Numbered from the stretch's first letter, positions 8,426-16,738 are shown. The stretch is 64,000 bases of DNA from Nostoc sp. UHCC 0870 (GCF_022063185.1 NZ_CP091914.1:124001-188000), one strand, 5' to 3'. Made by a program: numbers and translations. Notes: a model not told the origin generated them from the sequence alone.

Positions 8426-9472
8426 ATGTCTACCATTTACATCACAGAACAAGACATATCTTTTCAAATTCAACACCAATATTTAAAGGTGTTTCATCAA
8501 CAGAATCAACGCATTAGTATTCCAATTCGCAATCTCAGCCAGTTCATTATTTTTGGTAATATCAGTTTACCAAAAGAAGTAATTAAAATTGTTACTTCAC
8601 ATCAGATTCCCGTGTTATATTTAACTCAAACTGGTGAATATTTAGGACGATTAGAAAATCCATCCCAACTACAAGCAAAATATCTCACCTACCAACGTAG
8701 ACGCGCACGCGATATTGAATTTAACCGTGCTACAGCAGAAAGTATTATCTGGGCAAAACTGCACAATCAGCATACTGTTCTGCAAAACTGGACTCGCCAC
8801 TATGCTAATCACACAACTCAACGAGCATTAAATTACTTGATGCTGTTGATGGATAACTTACCAGTAGCTTCAGGAATAGATCAACTGCACGAATATAGCC
8901 AGGAAGCTGATAACATCTATTACTGTGCTGTTGCTTCCTTAATCAGTTTCTACAATCAATGTCCGCCTACAACTACGAAGCGCATTAGCGGACTAATCAA
9001 TTTGGGAAATCAACTCCTACATCAATATATTTATACACTGTTGAACACGGTAGGACTTGACCCCAATTATCCAATTTTACACCGCGATATTCATCAAGAA
9101 CTGCCCTTAGCATGGGACTTTACCGCCGAGTTTCGCGCCCCGATTGTTGATGATTTAGTGTTAAATTTTGTCCGCAATTCAACTAACACCAATGGTAACG
9201 GTAATGGGAATGGTAAAAGCCATTCACAGAAACTTCTACAAAAATTTCTCCAACATTGGGAAGGAAAACTGCGAACTTTCGTATTGCATCCTTATGCTGG
9301 AGAAGTAAGTTATCGTCAATGTCTTGACTTACAGGTGCGGGAATATCTTGCATCTTTACTGGGAGATGTAGAGTTTTACCGTCCCCTAGCGTTAAAGTTT
9401 CATCCTGCAAATTCTGATTTCATCAACACTATCAAACCGCCAACTGTTCCCCTAAAGCTGGTGAAACGATGA
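8426..9472 (+). CDS. cas1: Cas1 homologue, full length, divergent active site
   Basis: 348 aa, normal Cas1 length, with the N-terminal beta domain (IYITEQDISFQIQ, IIFGNISLPKEV, IPVLYLTQTGEYLGRL) and the helical catalytic domain. Cas1 with Cas2 integrates new spacers at the leader end of arrays. Aligned with the truncated copy at 4557, the segment GYEGKAATVYF reads EYSQEADNIYY, so the usual catalytic Glu position is Ser158. His219 is kept. DLMEEFR reads DFTAEFR, so one acid becomes Ala234 while Asp231 and Glu235 remain. A short GNGNGNGNG linker (near residue 258) comes before the C-terminal helix. It overlaps cas2 by ATGA-type coupling. Integrase activity is therefore uncertain. Confidence 0.93.
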   Translation: MSTIYITEQDISFQIQHQYLKVFHQQNQRISIPIRNLSQFIIFGNISLPKEVIKIVTSHQIPVLYLTQTGEYLGRLENPSQLQAKYLTYQRRRARDIEFNRATAESIIWAKLHNQHTVLQNWTRHYANHTTQRALNYLMLLMDNLPVASGIDQLHEYSQEADNIYYCAVASLISFYNQCPPTTTKRISGLINLGNQLLHQYIYTLLNTVGLDPNYPILHRDIHQELPLAWDFTAEFRAPIVDDLVLNFVRNSTNTNGNGNGNGKSHSQKLLQKFLQHWEGKLRTFVLHPYAGEVSYRQCLDLQVREYLASLLGDVEFYRPLALKFHPANSDFINTIKPPTVPLKLVKR

Positions 9473-9750
9473 TGTTTTATTTGGTTTGCTACGACATCGT
9501 GAGCGATACCCGGCGCAATAAAGTAGCGAAACTTCTGGAAGCTTACGGTTTGCGGGTGCAAAAGTCGGTTTTTGAGTGTGTGTTGGATGAAAAGCAGTAT
9601 GAAAACCTATCCAAATACCTCTTCCGACTCGTTAACAAACGCGAAGACCAAGTGAGATTTTACCCTATGTCTGCACACAATCGTTGCAAGGTCGCAGTAT
9701 TGGGAACGCAACCTGAGTTTGTAGTAGACGATGCTGCGTTTATAGTTTAG
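9469..9750 (+). CDS. cas2: Cas2 adaptation protein
   Basis: 93 aa, typical Cas2 length. It opens with the ferredoxin-like strand MFYLVCYDIVSDTRRNKVAK containing the conserved Asp, followed by GLRVQKSVFECVLDEKQ and a VRFYP strand. Cas2 dimers bridge two Cas1 dimers in the integration complex. Its start overlaps the end of cas1 (ATG at 9469, cas1 stop at 9472), so the two are translationally coupled. No other cas gene follows. Confidence 0.95.
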   Translation: MMFYLVCYDIVSDTRRNKVAKLLEAYGLRVQKSVFECVLDEKQYENLSKYLFRLVNKREDQVRFYPMSAHNRCKVAVLGTQPEFVVDDAAFIV

Positions 9751-9888
9751 CTCACGCAACCCCTAACAAAGTATTACCCACATAAATTATCGCAAAATGA
9801 ACGCTTGGAAAAAAGCACGCGCTCCACCTGTGCAAAAATCTCTGCGCTTTCGGTCGAGTTTGGACATTGGACATTCGGAAACTTTTGA

Positions 9889-10158
9889 ATGCACATTCAA
9901 GCTGTCAAATTCCGTTTGATTTTCGCTGAAAAAGCCCAAGAACAACTTGATTCCTTATCCCCAAAAGACCGTAAGCAATACGATAAAGCTTTTGAATGTT
10001 TCGCTAATAATGGGGCTGCATATCGTAGTTTAAGAACTCATCGCTATCGTTGTAAAGATGGTGAACTCTGGAGTTCTTCTGCATCAATGGCGAAACGGTT
10101 TTACTGGCATTATACGGAGGAACAGAGCATCATTATCACACATTTGGATTCGCACTAA
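9889..10158 (+). CDS. RelE/ParE-like toxin, no visible antitoxin
   Basis: 89 aa. The sequence FAEKAQEQLDSLSPKDRKQY followed by a helix, SLRTHRYRCKDGELWSSS and a FYWHYTEEQSIIITHLDSH end resembles the RelE/ParE fold, whose members are mRNA interferases or gyrase poisons. No antitoxin-sized gene adjoins it: upstream is 138 bp after cas2 and downstream is a repeat region. It may be an orphan, a decayed pair, or a host-type RelE-fold protein without toxicity. The family call rests on overall pattern only. Confidence 0.55.
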   Translation: MHIQAVKFRLIFAEKAQEQLDSLSPKDRKQYDKAFECFANNGAAYRSLRTHRYRCKDGELWSSSASMAKRFYWHYTEEQSIIITHLDSH

Positions 10159-10224
10159 TCACGTAATAAATAAACGTGAGTTCGATAAATTTGGAAGAAC
10201 TCTTCTCCATAGCTTGCTTCTCTT

Positions 10225-10607
10225 ACGTTCCCTGCGGGACGCTAACGCGAACGCGTAGCGTGTCGTAGACAGACGCTACCGCGAACCCCTAGAGTACCTC
10301 TCCCCGCGTTGGCTGCGGTGTACACACAAGTGCTACCCACATACATTTCAGAACCTTGAGAAAATTCTCAACTGTCATGTTGAATGTAGCGACAGCGAAA
10401 TGTTCGCTGAAAGCGTTCCCGCAGGGTAACATCTAGAGACTACGGTGCAAGTCCGAGATTCTTCCTTCCAGTTCCTACCCTACGGGAACGCTGGCGCGAA
10501 CGCTTCGCTCAGGACTCCACTCAGAATGACATTGAAGGGCTATAAAGCAAGTGGTGACTGGGATTTTAAGACTTGTGTGTACACCGTAGCCCCGCGTTGG
10601 GGAGAGG
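10225..10607. repeat. Inverted and palindromic intergenic repeats
   Basis: Contains GCGTTCCCTGCGGGACGC-type palindromic motifs at about 10225-10285 and 10410-10510, typical cyanobacterial dispersed repeats. A longer imperfect inverted repeat runs from about 10297-10331 to 10571-10607, sharing GGTGTACACACAAGT and its complement next to CTCTCCCCGCGTTGG-like sequence. No coding sequence is seen between 10159 and 10640. Confidence 0.6.
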
Positions 10608-10708
10608 CTTAAAACCCTCATTCTTTGGTACTCAGTTATAGATTTTGAGCAGCCTTACCTACAAGAAGGGGTTGGGGTTAGGTTCTGTCCAACTCACGTT
10701 AAATAATC

Positions 10709-10831
10709 AGGACTTACGCAAGTGTCACAATTGGTGGTTGGTGCGTGACGCTATAAGTCTCATGACTACGTTTAAATCTTCTCGCTGCGTCACACACCCT
10801 ACAGGAAAAATATGCCAGTTGCGTAAGTCCT
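10709..10831. repeat. MITE-like element, 123 bp
   Basis: Perfect 13-bp terminal inverted repeats AGGACTTACGCAA (10709-10721) and TTGCGTAAGTCCT (10819-10831), with AATAAT on both sides as a possible target duplication. It encodes nothing convincing; presumably mobilised in trans by a transposase elsewhere in the genome. Confidence 0.7.
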
Positions 10832-10937
10832 AATAATGTTGGGTTTCACTTCCTTACACCCAACCTACTACTTTTTACAACTTCTGAGCTTGGCTCTGTC
10901 TTTTGGTTTTTTACTTTTTACTTTTTACTTATTTATC

Positions 10938-11252
10938 ATGTCTAATCTTCGTCGAATCACCACACGCGAACGACATCTGATTTTACTCTATAGCAATTGG
11001 GAGTTTAGCATAACACCAGCACAATTTTATGCCAAATGGGGTGTAAGTTATGAGCTAATTGCCTTGATATGTTCCCGTTCTGATTCAACCGTTCGAGGCT
11101 GGTTTAGAAATGGCTCTAATCGACGCTATCCCACCCATAACGATTTACTCCATTTAGCTTTGATGGATTTCTTTCTGGAACATTTTGAAGAGATTCCCGA
11201 ACAGGTTTTGCATTGGTTGAATTTTGACAATAAGCAACCTGATTTGAAGTAA
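10938..11252 (+). CDS. Small helix-turn-helix protein
   Basis: 104 aa from the ATG at 10938, chosen because everything upstream in this frame is repeat-derived. It is basic at the N-terminus (SNLRRITTRERH), followed by an HTH-like section (ITPAQFYAKWGVSYELIALI, then SDSTVRGWFRNGSNRRYPTH) and a C-terminal helix. It reads as a DNA-binding protein of the cyanobacterial accessory genome. Its targets are unknown. It lies between the cas1-cas2 pair and array 2. Confidence 0.65.
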   Translation: MSNLRRITTRERHLILLYSNWEFSITPAQFYAKWGVSYELIALICSRSDSTVRGWFRNGSNRRYPTHNDLLHLALMDFFLEHFEEIPEQVLHWLNFDNKQPDLK

Positions 11253-11382
11253 TTCACAAAATATTCATCTTGTCAATATCAGCTTGCTCTGTCTTGTCTC
11301 ATATTTTTTACCTACTGTGATGAAGTCAACTTAAAAGCTGATTTTTAGATGGATTAATTACCAGCTTTTGTGAGGTAGTTTT

Positions 11383-11649
11383 ATGAACTATTATGAGCAA
11401 TTACATCCGTGGTGTATTATTCGTGTTTTATCTAATCAGCAGCAATTGGATAACACAGGTGTCTCATCGCCAGTTGATAACCTGGCTAAGAAGCACCAAA
11501 AAGTAATTGTTGTTGCACGATTTCGTCGCCGCGATGATGCAGTTGCTTACTCACAAGTGCTGAATAATTCCATCAAGGATGTCGATTTTGCGATTATTTT
11601 TGATGTGCAAGGAGTGCAAAATTCATCTAAAAAGGATGCTTTGAGTTGA
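11383..11649 (+). CDS. Hypothetical small protein
   Basis: 88 aa, not recognised as a named family. The central part (KVIVVARFRRRDDAVAYSQVL) looks like a compact alpha/beta domain of the SPOR or ferredoxin-like kind. No signal peptide or membrane segment. A TGAGGTAGTTTT stretch before the ATG gives a weak ribosome binding site. Confidence 0.5.
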   Translation: MNYYEQLHPWCIIRVLSNQQQLDNTGVSSPVDNLAKKHQKVIVVARFRRRDDAVAYSQVLNNSIKDVDFAIIFDVQGVQNSSKKDALS

Positions 11650-12097
11650 CTAATTTCCTATCACCTACGTTTTGATTAATGCCACTGACCCAAACAATTC
11701 GCAGTTCGCAATTGCGGACGTAATTGTCAATTGGTTCACTCAGGGTACAAGCCCCCACTGATTTAATTGCGAATTGGTTTGACATTTATGCTTGGTAATC
11801 ACTAGATTTCTCTAATATTTAGAGATATATCAAGCGATATCTGATGAAGTGGTATTACATATATTTTTTATCTCCAGTAGAGCTTTAGGTTCTCTGGAGA
11901 TTTTTTATGATGGGGGGTTTGATACGGCTATGTTGATATTGTGAAGATTTATACTTAAATTCGCCAAGTTGCTTGAAGAGTAAAGCATGATTTGATATTA
12001 TCGCAGTCAGAAAAACAGCACCTTGAAAAGTTAATATTAAGTTTCCAAATGAAGTAAAAAGTATTATTTGTGACCAATAATACGCAAATTTTTAGCG
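11650..12097. other. Gene-free stretch before array 2
   Basis: No coding sequence is seen. It contains a short AATTGCGAATTG-rich section (about 11695-11775) with near-palindromic copies, then the terminator at 11871. Confidence 0.5.
11871..11906 (+). terminator. Rho-independent terminator
   Basis: TCTCCAG and CTGGAGA arms with an additional AGAG/TCTC step form a stem followed by six T. It lies upstream of the array 2 leader and would insulate it from transcription of the small genes before it. Confidence 0.7.
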
Positions 12098-12285
12098 GGG
12101 GTCAGGCGATCGCCAAAACGCTCATTCTTGCGTTGACCCCCGCGAAAAGCTTACCCAGTAAGCATTTGAACAGGGTCTAATAGTCTTTTATTCTCAATAA
12201 CTTGAGATTATTGACAGGTGAATTGCACCCCCCGCTAAAATGGGTATCTGTAACCCTCTCTGCATAAGGCTTCTACAAGGGTAGG
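12098..12285 (+). promoter_or_regulatory. Leader of CRISPR array 2
   Basis: Begins with GCGGGGGTCA and TTGACCCCCGC as an inverted pair (about 12097-12143). Then come TTATTCTCAATAACT and TTATTGACAGGTGAA (about 12188-12222), where TCAATAA and TTATTGA form a perfect 7-bp inverted repeat, a CACCCCCC run, and AAGGCTTCTACAAGGGTAGG ending on the first repeat. The order and sequence match the array 1 leader, so both arrays probably use the same integration and transcription machinery. Confidence 0.75.
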
Positions 12286-12613
12286 GTTTTAATTCCTTTA
12301 CCCCTCACGGGGATGGAAACGTTGGGTAGAGGAGTATTTTTCCCACAGGAGCAATCCGGTTTTAATTCCTTTACCCCTCACGGGGATGGAAACAGCGACA
12401 CCAGTGGCAGTGATGAAAACACCAATGAAAGAAACGTTTTAATTCCTTTACCCCTCACGGGGATGGAAACTAGTTACTCTAAAAATCGCTTAGGCGATCT
12501 ACTGAGTAGTTTTAATTCCTTTACCCCTCACGGGGATGGAAACTTAGGGTACAAATACTCAATTATCAGAACTGCCAAGTTTTGATTCCTTTACCCCTCA
12601 CGGGGATGGAAAC
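12286..12613 (+). CRISPR. CRISPR array 2, 5 repeats and 4 spacers
   Basis: 35-bp repeats beginning GTTTTAATTCCTTTACCCC and ending TCACGGGGATGGAAAC start at 12286, 12359, 12436, 12509 and 12579. They differ from the array 1 repeat at only three positions (8, 11, 12), all in the 5' part; the hairpin and tag are identical. The last repeat carries A to G at position 6 or 7 (GTTTTGATT), the usual leader-distal decay, which confirms rightward transcription. Confidence 0.97.
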
Positions 12614-12735
12614 ATAATCAATAGCGGGATTTAGTAGCGGTGATGTAATGCGATCGCAGCATGACCACTATGGAGACTGTATTTGATAGAATAGATAGGC
12701 AATGGTGCGATAAATACAAACAAAGTTTTTTGCTG

Positions 12736-13152
12736 ATGTCAGCTAGAGATTTATTTCATGAAGCGGTTAAAAAAGCACTCCAGAAAGAAAATTGGATAGT
12801 TACTGATGATCCCCTACAAATAGAATTTGAGGAGGTGACGCTGAAAATAGACTTAGGTGCAGAAAGGCTGATAGCAGCAGAAAGAAAAGACGAAAAAATA
12901 GCCGTTGAAATTAAAAGTTTTGCGAGTAACTCTGCGGTTAGCGACTTTCATACAGCATTAGGACAGTTCTTGAACTATCAAATTGCACTGGAAGAAAACG
13001 AACCAGAACGTGAGTTATATTTGGCTGTTCCAGTTGATGCTTATGAAACGTTTTTTCAGACTAAACTTGCCCAAATTGCCGTGCGGCGACATCAACTAAA
13101 ACTAATCGTATATGATCCAATTATGGAGGTGATTGTGAAATGGACAAACTAG
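12736..13152 (+). CDS. xisH: XisH family protein
   Basis: 138 aa from the ATG at 12736, the normal XisH start (MSARDLFHEAVKKALQKENW); an upstream in-frame ATG at 12661 would add 25 residues not seen in the family. XisH was named as a controlling factor for excision of the Anabaena fdxN element, but homologues are scattered through cyanobacterial genomes far from any excision element. KIDLGAERLIAAERKDEKIAVEIKSF has the D...E.K pattern of PD-(D/E)XK nucleases (written here as a family motif in two halves: KIDLGAE and AVEIKSF). It overlaps xisI by 13 bp. The array 2 end is only 122 bp upstream. Confidence 0.92.
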   Translation: MSARDLFHEAVKKALQKENWIVTDDPLQIEFEEVTLKIDLGAERLIAAERKDEKIAVEIKSFASNSAVSDFHTALGQFLNYQIALEENEPERELYLAVPVDAYETFFQTKLAQIAVRRHQLKLIVYDPIMEVIVKWTN

Positions 13153-13478
13153 AGCAATATCGCCAATATATCCAAAATATTTTAACTAAACACGGTCAGT
13201 ATAAACTGCACCGTGAAGAAATTGAAAACCAATTAATATTCGATACAATGCACGACCACTATCAATTGATGCGTATAGGGTGGAATGGCTTAAGTCGTGT
13301 GTATCACGCTGTTATTCATTTTGATATTAAAAATGATAAAATCTGGATTCAGCAGAATATGACAGATGTGGACTTAGCACAAGAACTGTTAGAGATGGGA
13401 GTACAAAAAGACGATATTGTATTGGGTTTGCAGCCACCATATAAACGTCCGTACACAGGATATGGAGTAGTAGTTTAA
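13140..13478 (+). CDS. xisI: XisI family protein
   Basis: 112 aa, standard XisI length: DKLEQYRQYIQNIL, then YQLMRIGWNGLSRVYHAVIH, IWIQQNMTDVDLAQELLEMG and a C-terminal VLGLQPPYKRPYTGYGVVV. It is always found next to xisH, here overlapping it. The pair behaves like a compact module, and a toxin-antitoxin or nuclease-inhibitor relationship has not been established. No link to CRISPR function is visible beyond position. Confidence 0.93.
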   Translation: MDKLEQYRQYIQNILTKHGQYKLHREEIENQLIFDTMHDHYQLMRIGWNGLSRVYHAVIHFDIKNDKIWIQQNMTDVDLAQELLEMGVQKDDIVLGLQPPYKRPYTGYGVVV

Positions 13479-13590
13479 TATAGTTACAGTATTAAGGGAA
13501 GTGCGATCGCTTAAGTTAAAGTTGGAATACAATAATGTGTGCGATCGCTCATGATTAAATAGAGAAGTAATCGCCATCAACAAAATACTT

Positions 13591-14397
13591 ATGGATTGGC
13601 TACCTACAATTGATTTATCCCACATTTGGGATTTAGTTATTGCCCAAACTCCAACACCTACAACCACACCTTCACCAGTGGTAAATCCGGCAAAAAATAT
13701 CAATGATATTGAACTACTCAAAAGCCAGTTAGAATTTCTCAAGGCTACCAATGGTCAACTAGGTGAAAGCTTTAACAGATTTGTTGCAGCAATGCAATTT
13801 ACCTTAGTCGCATTTGGTTTTTTGGGCGGAGTTGTCGTTTTTGTATTTGGTAACAATTTAAAAAGTGCTAAAGAAGTTGCAACTCAGGCTATTCAACAAG
13901 AAATTGATAATCATATTGCCCGATTAGTAAAAAAAGAAGTTAGGAATGTTAAACGAACTTTGCAGCGCGAACGGGTTATTAGTTCAACTACTGTAGATTA
14001 TTATTTACCATCATCAGATGGAGAAACAAATGAATATAAATTACTCGTAGCTAGGGAATTTAAAAATGTAAAATTTTGGAATAAAACAACGATTCCACAG
14101 AAGTTTTTAGCTGATGTATGTGTTTTAGATTTAGAAAACTCCGTTGATACTACGGGTAAAAAGTTTTCTGAGTTGTCACCAGATAAACGAGAAGAAACTG
14201 CCAAGGCAATTATTGATGAATTCCTACAGACCTTACCACAACAAGTCACTTTAATAATATACGTTGCTCCACCAGCAATAAAAGCAATTAATAATGCTAC
14301 ATTTAAGGGTAGATACTATGCACCAGCAAATACAGCAATAACGTTAGTAGGTATGGTTGCTGATGCTGCTTATGTAGCGCATGGGCAAAATAATTAG
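13591..14397 (+). CDS. Membrane-anchored protein of unknown function
   Basis: 268 aa, not recognised. Residues about 1-35 are proline/threonine-rich, followed by a short helical segment (INDIELLKSQLEFLKATNG) and one clear membrane span near residues 70-90 (LVAFGFLGGVVVFVFG). Then comes a charged coiled-coil-like stretch (NHIARLVKKEVRNVKRTL) and a soluble alpha/beta C-terminal domain of about 130 residues (YKLLVAREFKN, ADVCVLDLENS, VTLIIYVAPPAIK). The layout, one span plus a cytosolic domain, next to a type III locus invites comparison with membrane-linked CRISPR ancillary effectors, but no diagnostic motif was seen. Confidence 0.6.
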   Translation: MDWLPTIDLSHIWDLVIAQTPTPTTTPSPVVNPAKNINDIELLKSQLEFLKATNGQLGESFNRFVAAMQFTLVAFGFLGGVVVFVFGNNLKSAKEVATQAIQQEIDNHIARLVKKEVRNVKRTLQRERVISSTTVDYYLPSSDGETNEYKLLVAREFKNVKFWNKTTIPQKFLADVCVLDLENSVDTTGKKFSELSPDKREETAKAIIDEFLQTLPQQVTLIIYVAPPAIKAINNATFKGRYYAPANTAITLVGMVADAAYVAHGQNN

Positions 14398-14430
14398 GTA
14401 TAAAAATTTTTCAATCACCAAACTAGGAGA

Positions 14431-15147
14431 TTATTTAGATGGTTTTTTAGGAACCCGTTCCCACGGTTTTGGCGGTTCTACAGGTTTAGGTGCTTCGGGT
14501 TGAGAATTTTTTATCGGCTTGGGAGAATCTGGTATTCTAGGACGTTGTAAATTTTTGGAATCTTCTGATTTCTTCGGTTCTATTAATTGGGGTGGTATAG
14601 GTTTAGTAGGTTTGAGTAACTGAGGACTTTCTAATGTTTTTATGTCTTCTGTTTTCTGAGGTTTTACTATTTTGGGAGTCTCTATAACTTTAGGAGTTTT
14701 TCGCACTACCACTTCTGTTGATATACCTGGTGAAATATCAGTATCATCATAATCATCTACTGTTTTGTAATACCGCATTAAGCGTTGCGACCAGCCTAAG
14801 ATTTGGATAATTACTAAAGGCTTTTTTTCATAAGATTTGAGGTATTGATTACAAACTTCATTAATACTTTCATAGTAATTAGTTGTTTTTTTACTATGCC
14901 CAATTGTTTTTCCGTGTTCAACTAATTGTTCAATATATGTAAAAAACCTTGATGGTTTTCTTAATTTTTTATCAACATACGAATTTTGCTTAATTTTTGC
15001 GTCAAGATAAGTAATCAATTTACTTAACTCAGTGCTAATACCTTCTTTCCCAGGTTCAATACGTTTTTGCTCCTGATTCAAAAACTTAGCAATTTTATGA
15101 GCTATTTGTAAATGTTCCTCAGTTATAAAATAGTTAATATTAGTCAT
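14431..15147 (-). CDS. Candidate type III small-subunit protein with Pro-rich tail
   Basis: 238 aa, last gene of the minus-strand RAMP operon, 9 bp after its neighbour's stop. The first 130 residues are helical and end in KPLVIIQILGWSQRLMRYYK, which would suit a Cas11/Csm2-type small subunit lining the target strand. Residues 145-238 are a low-complexity Pro/Lys/Glu tail (SPKPIKNSQPEAPKPVEPPK), probably disordered. The small-subunit role is inferred from position, size and helicity; no family match can be claimed. The 166-residue frame at 18692 is a rival candidate. Confidence 0.55.
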   Translation of the reverse strand: MTNINYFITEEHLQIAHKIAKFLNQEQKRIEPGKEGISTELSKLITYLDAKIKQNSYVDKKLRKPSRFFTYIEQLVEHGKTIGHSKKTTNYYESINEVCNQYLKSYEKKPLVIIQILGWSQRLMRYYKTVDDYDDTDISPGISTEVVVRKTPKVIETPKIVKPQKTEDIKTLESPQLLKPTKPIPPQLIEPKKSEDSKNLQRPRIPDSPKPIKNSQPEAPKPVEPPKPWERVPKKPSK

Positions 15148-15156
15148 ATTCTTTAA

Positions 15157-16212
15157 TTAATAACTTTCATAAGGTATGCGATTTGTAGAAGAATTGAGAA
15201 TTTCTGATAATTTTTGTAATTGAGTTTGGGCAATTAACGCTTCGTGTGCTTGTTGAATTTTACTTTGTATGAAAGCTTGCAGGGATTCATCGGTTAAGAG
15301 TTGACTAGATGGTAAACTTAAAGACGTATAGCGATTATATAAATCAGCTTGATTTTGAACTATTTCTGCTTCAGTGATGGCTACTGTCATACTTCCCATT
15401 CCTATGGGTTTACCAGCACCGACCTTTAAGACTAGGGGATAATTTTTATCTTGCCCTAAAGCAATCAGTAAAGCTCCTAATTCTTCTGGTTTGAGATTTT
15501 TAAAATTTAATTGAGTGCTAAATTCATCATTTCTAAATGCTACTTGTACAGGAATCCCGTTATCTAAACCTTTGTCGATGGAATTTTTCATATTATAATA
15601 AAATTTCCAACCAACAGTTTTACCATCATTATTATAATATGCCTGATTTTCATCAGGTCTAGGTCGCCAAAGATTAGGCATAAAACCAACTTCAGAACCT
15701 GTCATTTCACAATGAGCATCTTGAATTGTTATTAACCCTTGCCATCCCCATTTTTCACCAGATGCACCAAAAACTATACTAGCAGGACAAAGTTGATTTT
15801 TTTCCTTGGCTGGTAGACGTTCTTCTGGGTATTCATTGGGCTGTTTGGGATTAACTCCAACACGGCTATTAGTAATAGCCTCATACACTGAACGAATACA
15901 ACCTTTTAAAGAACTACCTTGGATTAATAGTTCGTTGTCATTACCTTGAACCATTGTTTTGATTAAAGGAATGTCTGCTTGATTAATATCCTCACCCAAC
16001 AGCACTACACCTGTTGATATATGCAGTGTTGTCTGGACTGTTAAAGTTAGAAATAAAGTGCCATGTAAATGGTTTGGTAAATATTTATGGTGTCCAGGCG
16101 GTTGATTTTGGGTTGGTGGTGTTGTAGGGAAATAAACAAAATCGTATGGTCTGGGGCCACGTTCTTGATTTGAACCACCAAAATTTTGAGAACGGGAAGA
16201 ATTTCTAGCCAT
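15157..16212 (-). CDS. RAMP protein, Csm3-like, type III-D
   Basis: 351 aa. After a disordered N-terminus rich in Gly, Pro and Gln, the RAMP core begins with GTLFLTLTVQTTLHISTG. NQADIPLIK holds the Asp that in Csm3-type subunits cuts target RNA. LLIQGSSLKGCIRSVYEAIT is the hallmark GSSLKG helix, and GAGKPIGMGSM is the glycine-rich loop. Type III RAMP subunits form the crRNA-binding backbone. It follows the Csx19-like gene by 1 bp. Confidence 0.85.
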   Translation of the reverse strand: MARNSSRSQNFGGSNQERGPRPYDFVYFPTTPPTQNQPPGHHKYLPNHLHGTLFLTLTVQTTLHISTGVVLLGEDINQADIPLIKTMVQGNDNELLIQGSSLKGCIRSVYEAITNSRVGVNPKQPNEYPEERLPAKEKNQLCPASIVFGASGEKWGWQGLITIQDAHCEMTGSEVGFMPNLWRPRPDENQAYYNNDGKTVGWKFYYNMKNSIDKGLDNGIPVQVAFRNDEFSTQLNFKNLKPEELGALLIALGQDKNYPLVLKVGAGKPIGMGSMTVAITEAEIVQNQADLYNRYTSLSLPSSQLLTDESLQAFIQSKIQQAHEALIAQTQLQKLSEILNSSTNRIPYESY

Positions 16213-16213
16213 G

Positions 16214-16738
16214 TTATTTTTTGATAGTTAATGCAACAAAATGTACAGTAGCGGTGTGTTTATCTCGGAAGTAACGTTGAGCAATATTTTTGATATCTTC
16301 AGAGTTCAAATCTTTAGGAAATCGCGTTTCTGTAGGTGAATGCAATAATACATTCTGCTCTATAATTTCCCAATTACGCTTAATAGGACGAAAACTATAT
16401 TGCTTATTTTGAAGCTGAAAAATCGGTGCTTTATCTTGAGAACTGAGAAGTAACACCTCATATTTACCTTGTTTTTGCTGCCAACGTACTTCTAATATGG
16501 AATTAAATAGCTGTCCTTGTGGACTGGGGAAAGTTTCGTCAAGATTTTTTTGCAGGCGAGCGCGCACATCTGCTTCTAAGCTAGTATATTCAGAATCTTC
16601 CGCACCTAGTCGCCAAAATCCTCCTACCCGATGCGCCCAGCGTAAAAAGTAATAACTCGGTGGAGTAGAGAATTTTTGCAGTAATTTAATTAATTCTTCC
16701 GCCGATAGCGGTTGCTGATTTACGCCTACGAAGCACAT
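16214..16738 (-). CDS. Csx19-like type III-D protein
   Basis: 174 aa. The start at 16738 is chosen because ACGGAGGTGCGGT places a strong ribosome binding site just upstream; a longer frame to 16771 would lack it. The start overlaps the end of the upstream RAMP gene by 13 bp. The protein has YYFLRWAHRVGGFWRLG, a central LFNSILEVRWQQKQGKYEVL strand and no GSSLKG motif, so it is not a RAMP backbone subunit. Position among Csm3-type genes and length suit Csx19 (a type III-D companion protein of unknown role), but the match is by context and general pattern. Confidence 0.5.
   Translation of the reverse strand: MCFVGVNQQPLSAEELIKLLQKFSTPPSYYFLRWAHRVGGFWRLGAEDSEYTSLEADVRARLQKNLDETFPSPQGQLFNSILEVRWQQKQGKYEVLLLSSQDKAPIFQLQNKQYSFRPIKRNWEIIEQNVLLHSPTETRFPKDLNSEDIKNIAQRYFRDKHTATVHFVALTIKK

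Noticed and set aside
9889..10158. A complete toxin-antitoxin operon after cas2
   Set aside because: Only a RelE/ParE-like frame is present; no antitoxin-sized reading frame with a start and ribosome binding site adjoins it.
10645..10833. Open frame at 10645
   Set aside because: It coincides with the MITE-like element 10709-10831 and its inverted ends, so it is not a gene.
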